In this document: in pieces, positions 25,366-37,401 of the stretch | Numbering within the stretch: the first letter of the stretch is position 1 | How the letters are laid out: each line of letters opens with the position of its first letter | From: Timema cristinae | Taxonomy: Eukaryota; Arthropoda; Insecta; Phasmatodea; Timematidae | Length of the DNA: 64,000 nt | Direction: 5' to 3' | Assembly: GCA_039000515.1 (NCBI GenBank) | Contig: JBCFYV010000012.1 | Location: 42,782,355 to 42,846,354 of the forward strand | The notes under the pieces: generated by a model | The model's database searches: none | What the model was told of the DNA's origin: nothing | The model's input: only the letters and a program-made list of their open reading frames with translations | Made by a program: the position numbers and the translations under genes

Positions 25366-28300
25366 AAAACAAAGTACCTATAGAGTATATTTAAGCAAAC
25401 ATATTTGTATATTCCGTGGCTCTCAACACGCCTCGAGTTGTGAATCTGGACCTTCGGCTAGTTTGAGTAACACTGATGAAGGCTATAATTTTTTAGTTTA
25501 CAGATTCTCACACACCTTTTAAATGATTCTCCTATAATTGCTCCAGATTTCAGCTTTCTAGGTCATGAAGAAATATGAAAATTTTCTGTATATCACTATT
25601 TACCAACCAAAACCAACCTTTTCTTTAATAATTATTGGTAGATGCATCATGGGCTACGTTTTTTTGTTGGATAGCTCGTCTGTATAATAAATATATTGAA
25701 AAAAATATTTTTTTTATTGCATTAGCTCTTCAACTTTTTTTCATAATACATATTTTTTTTACCAAATTGTTAGGTCGTGGAATACGCCATACTTACACGA
25801 AAAACAGTTGAACAGCAAAGAATTAAAAATAATATAATGTTTCTACATTTAGTTGCACGAGTCTCACAGACATTATTACATTTTTTTTTACTGAACTAAT
25901 AATGCAAAATGCCATTATTGGGTGAAAAGGTTTTAAAATCATGCATATTTATTTGCATGGGAAAATAAAAATATATTGTGTGGGCGTGGGGGTTACGCTA
26001 ACTTTGCCTCCCTGGCGTTTTAATATAAAATATTTGTTATTTAAAAGATATTACGGTATAAAACGCCATAAGTAGGTTCTATACAAGACATTTAAATTGA
26101 TATTACAAGAAAACACATTAAAAATGTGTTTTGTAAGGGAGGGAGCTACTCTCAACCTTACCCCCACCACTTTAATATCTTTTTTTCCTTGCAAACATAA
26201 TATGTATTATTATTATTATTATTATTATTTTATTTATTCTTGCTATTATTAGCACCACGTCTTACTACCCGTTCGGTTTACACGCAAACATAATGTGGGG
26301 TCATACTTGGTGCAAAACCGAATTTAAATATTTACATTATACAAAATAAAAAATAATTAATTGAGGAGGGGAACTACACTTAACCTGCTTTATCACACCC
26401 CTCCCTCCCATAACAATGGTCTGGGACTATAAAATAAATGCCAAGTGGTTGTATATTTACATATGTATTTTAAAGGTGGGGGGGGGGGGGGGGGTAGAAG
26501 CCACCTTGAGTGATCTGCTATAGGCCCTTACTAAACCCCTTCAGGTTTATGTGATTTGTGTTGCCTTAGAGCACCATTTGGAGGAGAGAAATATTCAACT
26601 TAAGGGGGAAACCCCATACATTCTATTTTGTTTCAAATCCGGTACGCTTCGTGCTTGTAGAGACTTCAATTCCATTTCCCCCTCTGTTAATTCACTTATG
26701 TACAGCTAGACATTTCGTCTCCTATAGGGTTGACTGACTGGCAGGTATAGATTCTTTCCAAAAATAGATTCAGAGACAAAGAAAGTAGAGGGTCGGTTTC
26801 TTCTTTTATTTCTCAGCTAATGTTTGGAAGGCCAGGTTTGGGTTCTATCTCAAACTTATACATAGCTGTCGTAGTTTTCATTCAACATTCTTTCAGTGTG
26901 TACACATGTAAAATATAGTATATTATTAATTATCAATAATAGTATGTTAGATTTGTATTTCTAATTAAGGAGTAGTCCTAAAACCTTGATATTCTGCATT
27001 AATTAATACAATAACTAATTCTAATTGAAAGATAATCGTTAAAATAAAAGGTTCAATAAATTAAAACTGGATAAATTTTTAAATTGTTTTAATAATAATT
27101 CATAATAGACCAATTAAAAATACTTTGGATAAAAAACATTTATTTTTACATTAACATTATATTCAAGGATTTTACTTATAATAATTTAAAATTAAGAAGG
27201 ATTGTTTATTGGAAATACACCCACATTCTTCTGACGAGGATGTAAAAAAATGTGATAACTATAAAGGTGAAAACCACCCCCCAATGCGTTTGGCCAGGTA
27301 TACTCTAATTCTTGTAGAAAGAACAAGTTTTAAAAATACAAATAAATATATAAAAGAATGGTTGTAAAATTTGATGGCATTTTATTTAATTATTAATTTA
27401 AAGTTAGGCCTAATTATAATATATATTGAAAGTTAAAGATGTAAATCACATTACTTGAGCTATGAATAAATCAATGTAGTTTTACTAACGTTTGTGACAG
27501 TCATTTACTCTTCTACGATCAAAATTTTAGTATACTCAACCTAAAGAGAATAAAAATATAAATTATATTGAGTAAAATTTTACAATACTTTACAAAACAA
27601 TTGTGAAAAGTTAATACATTTCCATGTGTGTTTAATTCCCATAGTATTTACAAAGTCCACTCATTTAGCGTTAGGGAAAGAACTATAAATAAAACCATTG
27701 ACAAACTAAACACTTCTTTATTTATTAATAAAAAAATCTTTGTGAAGTGTCTAATCTTTAAAATTATTTAAATAAAGTATTGGAAGTTAGTGATTAACTA
27801 ATGTTGAAATGAAATATTACAATATAAGATTTTCTTAAATGATTGAGTAATGTTGTTTTTGGGGTGTCCTATTGTTTAAAAGTATCAAACAACGGTTTAA
27901 TTGAAAAAGTGGTTTTATAATAAAATTAAATAAATTTCATATCAAGTCACGTCAACGATATAATTAACAATAAAGATAAAAATGTAATGGTAAATAATAT
28001 GGATGCAATAGCTCTTTGTTACAATTGCATATAATTAAAGCAAGTAGAGTTAGCTAAGACAGGGTTGTTACAATTATATCCAGCCCCCCAAAAAAACCAC
28101 ATGAGTTTTCATTAAAAATACCCATTTAAAAAAACACAACAAAAAACTTATTATATTTTGAATGCAAAACAATTGTCTATTTTTTAAAGTAATTAGTCTA
28201 TGTTCCTTTAATATTTAAAATATGATTAATTACTTTGAAAAAAATGTAGATAAATTCTAAATGGAATTAAACAAACTGACATAGGACTATATCAAACTAA

Positions 28301-29782
28301 TGTTATTGAATATTTTAAAGAATACACATACAAATTAAATTTTAAACATTCTTTTCTAATAACAAAATTTTACTAACATGATTGCATGAGAGTTTTATTT
28401 TGAATTTTGTTAACCAGTGTCTAATGTCTTAATTCCTTAAAAAAAATTATTTATAAAATATAATATTATTGTTAGGCGTGGACGTTATTTTATTTAGAAA
28501 GTAACAGTCTAGGCACTAATTAATATGGTAGAATGATTGGTTAAATCAGATAACATACATAATATCTTTAATCACATCACAACAAACCCAATAAATCTTA
28601 ATATAGCCCAATTTTTTTTTAAATAGCCCGGGGTTTTTTTCAAGCCTGAGATAAGAGCTATTCATTGAGGATAAAATGGTTTAAATTTCTACAAAATTAA
28701 ACAATTAAAAATAACAATTCTAGAATCGTGCTTATGTGTGTGTATGATAGTTGAACACACACTCACACATATACAAGGACACAAACATGTTTTGTTTTTG
28801 ATATTCCTCCTGCCCACAATTTATAAGCGAAGGGTGTCCAAATTAATGTATATACTCAATTGAGTTCAGTCATTTTCGTCTTTATACAATTAATATAAAG
28901 AGTTAAACAAAACTCATCAAAGTAGGCATGTCATTACTCTCAACCCCATACTTTAAAATTAGTAGGATCAATCCTCCTTAAAGTGTTTAGAGGTTTGAAA
29001 AAATAAATAAATGGTACAATGCACCACAAAGACATTTCCTTATGGGTTGATGACGACAAATTATGAAAATTTGTTTCCTAATTTAATATATAATGGAAGT
29101 AAACCACCTCTTGGTTGGTTACTAAATGAGAAAGTATGTAAGATTGTGTCGTACTATACATTTTAATTTACGTGAAAATGTTTATAAAGTGATAGTTTTC
29201 CATTAATTTACTACAAAATAAAAGACTGTCAAAAATGTTTCTAATAAAAAACCAAATATTCAGTTACTTTAATAGATATAATGTAGTTCTGATAATTTAT
29301 AAATGACAGCCTATTGACATAGAAGATTTGAGTGTTTCCTCAAATTGAAGCTACACGACTAAAAAAAAAGACTAATGCAGAATTTCTCTGTTCTTCCTTT
29401 GGTATTATATACTCGTGTGCTTATATATATAATACCCAATATATGTATACATAGGTTAGTGGCACACCCAATAGAGGGAAAACTGGGAATTGGTCTCCCC
29501 CAAGACTCAATACTAGTTTAATAAATACATTAATTATGTGATTGTTAAGATAAAGAGCATTAAAGATGTGTCAGTACATAAGATACATTTAAAACCAGGT
29601 TTACATTTATATTCAAAAGGATAAATGCTCTACACATTAAAATAACCCCTGAATTTCCTATTTAAAAAAGCATATTCATACTAGATATGATATCTTGTAT
29701 GCAAGGCCAAAGCCAGATAAATATTGGATAAAAACTACCTTATTTACTGTTTAGAAAAAACAAAAATAAATACAAGGAAGTA
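25366..29782. other. AT-rich intergenic DNA, no gene seen
   Basis: Long A/T-rich stretch with no domain-bearing frame. It contains a SINE tail fragment (listed separately) and a poly-G run at about 26477-26494. Confidence 0.45.
26206..26284 (-). mobile_element. 5'-truncated SINE tail
   Basis: ATT repeats are followed by AGCACCACGTCTTACTACCC and GTTCGGTTTACACGC, the inverse of the 3' tail shared by SINE families A and B. The sequence then diverges, so only about 60 bp of the element was inserted or survives. Confidence 0.7.
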
Positions 29783-30096
29783 TCTATATCTACTAGTATT
29801 GTGATTGTAAAAAAAATCTAAGTCGAAATTAGATAAATGTCAACGTTTCCTGACCCCTGAAACCAAAAACATGGTTTCCGCAATGCCGTTTGTCTGTCCG
29901 TCTGTCTGTCCATCTGTCTGTCCGTCTCTCTGTCCGTCGCTTTTTCCTTACTACCCTTTTATATACTTATATATTCAAACTTTATTTTTAAATTATTACA
30001 CAACCTTTAAAAATTAATTTGAATTTAATTTTTACCCCTTTTAATCTATTTCGCTACCCTAAACTATTCTGCCGGGCAAGCTGTACTTCATGCTAG
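29783..30096 (+). mobile_element. Short non-autonomous Helitron-like element
   Basis: The 5' end is TCTATATCTACTAG and the 3' end is CTAG, preceded by a GC-richer CTGCCGGGCAAGCTG block. The flanking bases are A on the left and T on the right, as expected for Helitron insertion between A and T. There is no target duplication. The interior carries a TCTG/GTCC microsatellite at about 29886-29940. The subterminal hairpin is weak, so the 3' end is less certain than the 5' end. Confidence 0.55.
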
Positions 30097-31299
30097 TAAT
30101 ATATAAAAAACAAAAGTGAGTTTAGGTGTGTGTTCAGAAAAATCTAAGCTCCATCAAAATATGATGAAAAATTGAAATTTCGAAGATCTTTAGAAAGACC
30201 ACCTCATTTAACAAGGAAAATTTACGAAATGAGGAATTTCAAAATTGGGCTCCAGGCCTTGTGGGAGGGAGTCAAAATAATAAAGTGTTGGGAAAAGGTA
30301 AGGGGACTAATCCAGAGAAAAAGAAAAGTGTTAAAATTTCAAATTTATGTGTGAAAGCTGAGCGTGAAATTTAAATTTGATTGCCATAGTTATCTTGGTA
30401 TTGTGCAAGGAAGAATTATATAAATGCTAGAAGCCGGATGTTGAACTTCCTAATTTGAAAAGTTTGATATAGTATTAAGAATGGATAAGCCTGCTAGTAA
30501 ATTACACATATGAGATGATTTCACCCTAAGCCATTATTTGAAATAAGTCTCTTCTCTAACCCCCTCCCCAGTACACACAATATAATATTTAGTCACAAAT
30601 GAATGTCTAGCTATCTGGACAGTTATTATGTTATGGTCAGATAAATAAATCGATCGTGGAACAATGACGTTCATATAGTGGCAAAAAAACTTGGCTTTTA
30701 TAATATTTGTTTAAAATAAATTAATAAATAGTATGGCATTTGTTAAAACAAAAACAGCATGTATCATAAAATATATTTGTAGTTGTCAACACAATATTGA
30801 TATTTCAAATACATAAAAATGCACACAAGTTTGCAAATCAATAAATTAGAAAGTGGAATTGGTCATAAATGTTCACACTAAGTCAATAAACAATTTAAAT
30901 AATCCCGTAGCTTATGGAAACAGCCGTTATTTAAAAAGTGTTCTTGTTTAGTTTACTTTTTATATAACTATAAATACTTTTATTTACCCAATGAGTTAAT
31001 AGAAATAAAATATTTAAGAATCTCATAGAAATAAACAAACACAATATATCTATTGACATTATTTATTTGACATATTTTCTAATCAAAAGAGGATTGGTGA
31101 TTTTACGCTCAAAGCTCTTCAATATGTTGATTCGTGTGAAGTTTTTTATTTTGTTTAGAAGAACAATATGCAGATTAAAACAATTCATACACGTTAGCAC
31201 AAATAGTTATTTTGCATTTTAGTAAGGTTTTCTTTGACTCCTATAATGATCATAGCACCCTAGATAAGATCCTGCTCGACGTTCTTCGACTTAAGTATT
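30097..31299. other. AT-rich intergenic DNA, nothing recognised
   Basis: A 60-codon Lys/Arg-rich plus frame at 30172-30354 has no recognisable motif and sits in A-rich sequence. No element ends were seen. Confidence 0.35.
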
Positions 31300-31545
31300 T
31301 AGCTCATTGCCTTACTAAACTGTTCGGGCGATGCAAATTTACTCCCGTTAATAGGGTAGGGGTGATTAAGTTAGAATGTAGGTGAAATGTAGATGTACTT
31401 GCATATATAAATAAATGAATAACATTTAGAAAAAATATCTCAAGAATGACCGGTTGCAAATTGAACCCCGATCTCCCCGTTGCCAGAGGCTAGACTAAAA
31501 GAGCCTTGCATTTAATTTACGTGCTCACTAGTGCAGCCATACATG
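31300..31545 (-). mobile_element. Degenerate SINE copy, minus strand
   Basis: It starts with the eroded inverse tail (TTACTAAACTGTTCGGGCGA) and ends with the inverse head (TTGAACCCCGATCTCCCCGT, then AGAGGCTAGAC and GTGCAGCCA), in the order expected for a family B/C copy. No target duplication. Confidence 0.55.
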
Positions 31546-31639
31546 ATTTTAGTTGAGATTTTTATTCCTATTCTCGAACAATATTTGGTTTTGTGTTTGT
31601 TGCGCTATCTTTATACTTTAGCATTCAATCATATAATAA

Positions 31640-31875
31640 TACTAGCAGTTTGGTCGACTTCACTGGTCTTGGAGAAGTGCTCACCTCAAGACCCGGTGTT
31701 CGTGGGTTAAAACCCCACTGGGGTCAAAGGATTTTTTCGAGTGATAACAATTCATAGCATAACTTCTTTTGGAGGGAAAGTAAAGCCATCGGTCCCCTGT
31801 CGATTGGTGTATGTAAGATAACCATATAAGGTTTGTGAAAATACCTTTCCCGGCAAAATTGATAGGCTTTTTCGA
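31640..31875 (+). mobile_element. tRNA-headed SINE of a further family
   Basis: The head GGTCTTGGAGAAGTGCTCAC followed by GTGTTCGTGGGTTAAAACCCC looks like a tRNA-derived promoter. The body (GGTCCCCTGTCGATTGGTGT) is unlike families A-C and lacks their tail. Boundaries approximate. Confidence 0.45.
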
Positions 31876-32049
31876 TCTCACTCATAGAAATTCTCGTGTG
31901 CTTATATAATCATTTGTTTCAGAAAGCACACGTTAAATACAACTAATGAATAAAACTAGGAGTTGGACCCGTTCCTTTCCCTCGCAATAAAAATTCAAAT
32001 AATCAAATTAAGACGTTTAACACCAAAACAACTATTATCATTAATCCCG

Positions 32050-32280
32050 ACCTGCTACTATCCATTTGTGTTATACACATTTTAATTATAATAACGGAAT
32101 AGAGTTAAGGAAAATATATATTATAAAGTAAGCGTGTCCGCATTGGCGTGAAGGAAGCTTGGACAAACACTTAGGGAAGAACAGTCCTCGGTCCACGTGG
32201 CTGAGATTTGAACCCAGAACGTCCAGCTAAGAGCAACCCAAACATGATCCTGAAGCTTACCTCGCGCACCCAACGATTCA
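32050..32280 (-). mobile_element. Degenerate SINE copy, minus strand
   Basis: It contains ACCTGCTACTATCCATTTG (eroded inverse tail), TGTCCGCATTGGCGTGAAGG (inverse body word) and GAGATTTGAACCCAGAACG (inverse B box). The order fits the family B/C layout. Confidence 0.5.
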
Positions 32281-32637
32281 GATCTATTGAATAATTGTTC
32301 GATAACATATTTCTTTAAATTATATATTAGTGTTGTGATTTATGAAAACATTTTTTACGAACTTAATAGTCCTAGTTCCTACGTTGCATAAAATAAACGA
32401 TTAATATTCCTAATGAAAAGTTATAAATGAGAAAATATGTGTTTATTAATACTATTATTAAACTATTAGGAGTGAAGATGTATTAATTGTTAGCTAATCT
32501 AAATACCTGTTTCATATTCGATATAGATACAATTTAAATTCTAACACTTACCGAGGAATAGATATTTCAAATATTTGTTTGGAGTTTTGTACTTTAGAGG
32601 GTAGTGATTTTTTGTTCCCCATGGGCACAGTTTTAAT

Positions 32638-32911
32638 TATATTATTATTATCACCACGTATTACTACCCGTTCCGGTTATACACACTTACGCTAATGTGC
32701 AATGGTAGTGTGATTGTGAGATCAAATGGAGGATCTACAGTTTAATGTGGGATCCGAACCACTGTGGAGGCCTGTAATTCCACACATTCAAAAGTTGTGA
32801 TTAATACCCGTCTTGTCAGAGGTGAAGGGAGGGTTTGGCAATAAGATAAATCTGTGCCGGGACCAACGATTGAACCCCGAACCCTAGCACAAAAGTCTCA
32901 AACTTATTTAC
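32638..32911 (-). mobile_element. SINE family A, older subfamily
   Basis: All family A landmarks are present in inverse order, from TTACTACCCGTTCCGG to CCGGGACCAACGATTGAACC, but with more substitutions. It retains a GTGATTAATACCC block in mid-body that is missing from the copies at 9706, 16475 and 41634. The 5' end of the head is lost. Confidence 0.8.
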
Positions 32912-35830
32912 TTAGTGAAACTTGGTAAATTTGTTTGAAAATATAACAAATATATTAACAAATAAAAAACTATTCTCACATGGACTAAATATATAAAATA
33001 ATACTACATAAAGTGTATTGCATTTTTTGAGTAAAAAAACAAACAAAATCAATAAAACTATTCTCACTGAAGAATGTCTATTTGAAAACCAGTTTGGGAC
33101 TTTAGTTGCAACAAACCCTCATGGAACTGTGAGGGGAGCTAGTGGGTTGTTGAGCAGTGGAGGAAATGGCTTCAAGTAACACACAAAGCAACCGGCCGGT
33201 AGACTCAAATTAAAAAACAACGATATTCTCTTCTAAAAAATACAACACTTGATGTGCAAGTTCATAAAACTGTTCAGGTGAAAAGTTATTAAATTTTGGA
33301 GGGGATGAAATAATAACTGTTAACATATTTTCTTAAGTTTATTTTTAATTAATAAATAAATATTTTTTTAAATACGACCCTTGGTCAAATTATTAATTAA
33401 AATACATATATTAATATATGTTTTAATAAAATCTAAATTATTCAGGAAATATCCAAAGAGACAATCTTTTTGGAAACAGAGGCATCAAATTTTTGTAAAG
33501 GTATTTTGAGCGTAATCATGGAAGAAAAATCATTAAAATTATTTTAAAACGTTGAAGTTCAATATTTTATATCTTTTTAATGGCATCCTCATTACTATAT
33601 TTAGTTGACATCACGTATTGAAATAATTTTTTTAAAAAATTTATTTGGGGTATTGACCGTGAACTTTCTAAACCGAATGTTTATATCAGTACACGACCTC
33701 TAAACTAACTTAAATCTAGAAGAGATACAACATCCAGCCACCTGACAGTTAATCCAGCACTGTGAAAGGGAATTCCAAAGTTAACCAGTGGTACAATTTT
33801 TGGTCATGCTGGAAATCGAACATGGGACCTTTAGCTCAGTATGCAAACACGTTAAAGACTGAGCTAAAATTTCAGACTGTGTATTGAAATAAACATTTAG
33901 TACAGTTTAACATAATATTTCTCTGTGACAAATAAGAACTGGTACCTTGGTATTAACGCTGTAAGCTACCTAGTCACATAAGTCATCATACTCAAAATAT
34001 AACTTGTTTATGGGTGACATGGAGGTCAGAGATTGAATTCCTATTGTGTGTACTGAGGAATGATTTTCCTCTATCTTTCTCCACTCAAATTCGTGTACAC
34101 TTCCTTTTAAATACACATTTCTAATTTACTCTATTATTGTAAAGAGGCGGATAGCTCATACGTGCATCAAAATGAGGTGTAAATAAAAATAACACACTAT
34201 GCCATTGAGTACTCATTATTTTAAGGGAGTCTTAATTTCAACCTATTTAACATCCCGTCAGTAAATTAAATAACCTAGCTACGCATATCTTGAACAAATT
34301 TAATTCAAGTTTAACACCTTACCTCAATTAAAAGCACTTCTTACCACATAACTGAAGTTCCGAGAATCGATTCCCCGCATAACCAAAACATTTACTATTG
34401 GGGAAATTTAAATTTGCGGGAATGCGTATTGTGTCTGTTATAATATTAAGTTAGATTGTAATTCGCGTTATATAACCTGTCGGTTCTGATAATGTTCACT
34501 GAAAATACAAATATAAAAAATTTAATTTTTCTATTTAAATCTAACCTAATCGCGCAAAGAAACATTTACTATATTTTGATTTTATTTATAATCTAAAGAT
34601 AGTATCTATAATGTTTGAAAAAATTATTTCATATATGTGTTTGTGTGTGTGTATTCCACCCAGTGACTCACTCAGAAATTTACTTTAGGTAGGGCATACA
34701 ATCAAGGCCATAGCCAGAATAAAATTTAAGGAAAAAAGAGGGTTTTGGCTTCACCACCTCCTAACCTCTGGAAGATGCATTAGTATTAACTACCTTTATA
34801 GTTCTTTTCATGAAAACTAAAGGCAACTATTAAATAACGTAGTTTCTGTAAATGTTTATTTTTTTAGTTTATAGTAGGTAATTATAATAAAAAGCACTCA
34901 AATCTGTTAAATTTATACTATACACTGCTCTTTGGTTTATAAATAAAGGAAGAGTAAAAGTATAGCTTTAAAATATGGTGTTATTTCGAAATCTAGAATC
35001 ATTTTGATAACATCTGCTCTTTATAAATAGCTAATTATAGCTTACGGATATGTGTTGAATTTTCTAAATTTTACAGAAATTAAAGTTTGTAGGAATTTGT
35101 TATTTTATTATTAGATATTAATTATTATTGTTTGAAATAATTTTTAATTCATCATCGGCTCCATGTTAAGTTTGAGGCCTCTAAGGTGGCATTTTACAAA
35201 CTGGGCTCCGCCTTAGTTATCTGAGGTTACGTAGGGCAATTTTATAATATTATTTAGTTTTTCACACTATAAAATAGCATCAATAATTAGGATTGCCAAT
35301 TTTTTTCAAATTTAAATAAATTATATATGCTACGTAAGCCACTAATAAATAAATATATATCGATTTAGATTTGGCATTTTTCAATGTCAACTTTTTGCAC
35401 AAAGTGTTGGAGAAGTGTAGTTTTTCTTTTATATTTTCTCAAATATTAAGTTATAAAAGACTTGTGAGATTTAAATGTATTTATTGAATGTTCATAATAC
35501 TAGTATAAACATTTTTGTGAGAGTTAGAACATTATTTTTTCTGGTACAAAGGATCCTTCAGTCTAGAATGTGAAAGCTCCTGGTCTAAGTCAATATACGT
35601 TAATGTGTTGACTAACACGCTCTGGTAGATTTGTCAGTTCGAATTACTTTAGTATTAACTGTAACCGAAATTGGGTGGTGTGCGAGTGATTCTGAAGCCT
35701 ATATAACCGAGGTCCTCGGTGTAATATCTATATCTTGGGTTAAGAGCCTTAAAAACTAAAACGAAATTAATTACCAGAATGGTGGCTACTAGCTATTTAA
35801 ATTTTCTTGTATACAATGTATAGAAGCTAT
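32912..35830. other. AT-rich intergenic DNA with several SINE relics
   Basis: Relics include a minus-strand tRNA-like head at about 33770-33870 (inverse TTTAGCTCAGT and GTTCGATTTCC boxes), a plus-strand body/tail fragment at about 34010-34180, and a further tRNA-like relic at about 34350-34490. No coding frame is supported. Confidence 0.4.
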
Positions 35831-35832
35831 TA

Positions 35833-36598
35833 CCCTTATGAAAATTTATACAAAAAAACTATTTAAAAAACTATTGAAATATTTCAATGGGTAAATTTGG
35901 ACAAATACTATTAGTAAAAACTTTAGTAATTTACTATTGAAAAATACTTTAGAATTATACTATTGGGAAAAACTATAGAAATTTACCTCAAATACTAAAT
36001 TCACCTCATTTAATAGAATATTTAACATATTGTATATTTCTGAGCAAAATATTTGTATTTATTTCTACTCTTAACAATTTAATAGTTATTATAAACTATT
36101 ATTAAATTTTAATAGTATTCAAAAACAATAAAAAGTCAAGTCATTTTTAAATAGTATTAATTCATAACAAATAATCGAAAATACTATTAAAACTAGATAG
36201 TTACTTCAAAACTAAGTAGTAATACTAAAATACTATTAAAGTCTAATAGTAATTTTAAAATACTATTAAAACCTAATAGTAATTTTAAAATACTATTAAA
36301 ACTCTATAGTTATTTAAGAGTACGGTTGAAATTCAATAGTAACTCTAAAATACTATTAAAATTCAAAAGTATTTATAAAATACCATTAAAATCCAAGAGT
36401 GATTTTAAAATTAATATTTAAGTTCAATAGTAATCACAAAATATTTTTAAAATCCAAAAGTAATTTCAAAAATACTATTAAAATCCAATAGTAATTTCTA
36501 AAATACTATTAGAATACAATAGTAATTCTAAAATAATCTTAAAATTCAATAGTATTCCGAAAATACTATTGGTTTTTAATAGTTAATTTTCATAAGGG
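35833..36598. mobile_element. TIR element (TA target) filled with a ~30-bp minisatellite
   Basis: The ends are CCCTTATGAAAAT and its exact inverse ATTTTCATAAGGG. Both are flanked directly by TA (35831-35832 and 36599-36600), the pattern of Tc1/mariner-type MITEs. The interior, from about 36170 to 36590, is a run of roughly 30-bp units of the type AATACTATTAAAA then TCAATAGTAATTTT. Each unit is itself partly palindromic. No protein is encoded. Confidence 0.75.
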
Positions 36599-36600
36599 TA

Positions 36601-37088
36601 TGGTTGCGCTTTTTTCAAATGAGAATATAAGTGGTACTTTTAATATGTGTATGTGTTTGTGTGTGTTTTGAATATAAAGTATTAAACCAAGTCTTAAAAT
36701 GGAGCCTATCTATCTGACTCATCTTCTGTGTTTTATGTTTTATTTATACAGTATATAATTTATGTTTTTATTGAAATTATTAGTGGTCATAGGGGAAGGT
36801 GCACCGTTTACACCACCCCCTTGGTTGCGCCACTTGTTCTAAGTAAATGCTTAGTGAGATAAGGGAATTTTATCATAGATATAATTAATTTATACAATAT
36901 GACAGTTATTTTATTGGTTTTTATGAACTTATAGCGCCCCTTTTTCTCGTTAAGTGTAAAGATCAAAAGTATATTCGTTAGCTTTTATTCAATTAAAGGA
37001 TACTAAATTTTTAATTGAACGCCCTTTAAAAGAGGTTTAAACTCTATATATTAGTTAAATTCATTTTAATTGTAGTAAGGAGAAGTAA
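36601..37088. other. AT-rich intergenic DNA, nothing recognised
   Basis: No coding frame or recognisable element in this interval. Confidence 0.4.
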
Positions 37089-37090
37089 TA

Positions 37091-37401
37091 ATGAGAATTA
37101 TAAGGAATGTTCTTGGTAGATGGACAATTGGTTAGTTGTTACACTTATGAGTCATTTAACATACAAATAATTAAAAAGAAGTAAGGGGGATTTAATAAAA
37201 AGGAGATTGTTAAAACATAATTCATATTGTTAATTGACTTAGCATATACTTTTTATGTTTTAACAATCTCCCTTTTTATTAAGCCCCCCCCTTTTTTATC
37301 CTTTTTTTTCATTACTTGTGTGTTATTGTTAATTGACTCAGAAGTGTAACAAATAATTAAGCAATTGTCATTCTATCAAGTACGTTCCTTATAATTCTCA
37401 T
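37091..37401. mobile_element. Hairpin-type MITE, ~311 bp
   Basis: ATGAGAATTATAAGGAA at the left end is mirrored by TTCCTTATAATTCTCAT at the right. The match continues inward through GTAACA-like blocks to a near-perfect inner inverted pair (GGAGATTGTTAAAACATAA and TTATGTTTTAACAATCTCC), so most of the element can fold into one hairpin. TA dinucleotides flank it, but the right side lies in a TA run, so the target duplication is not exact. Confidence 0.7.

Noticed and set aside
29884..29942. CRISPR-like or regulatory short repeats
   Set aside because: It is a simple TCTG/GTCC microsatellite inside a Helitron-like element in a eukaryotic genome.
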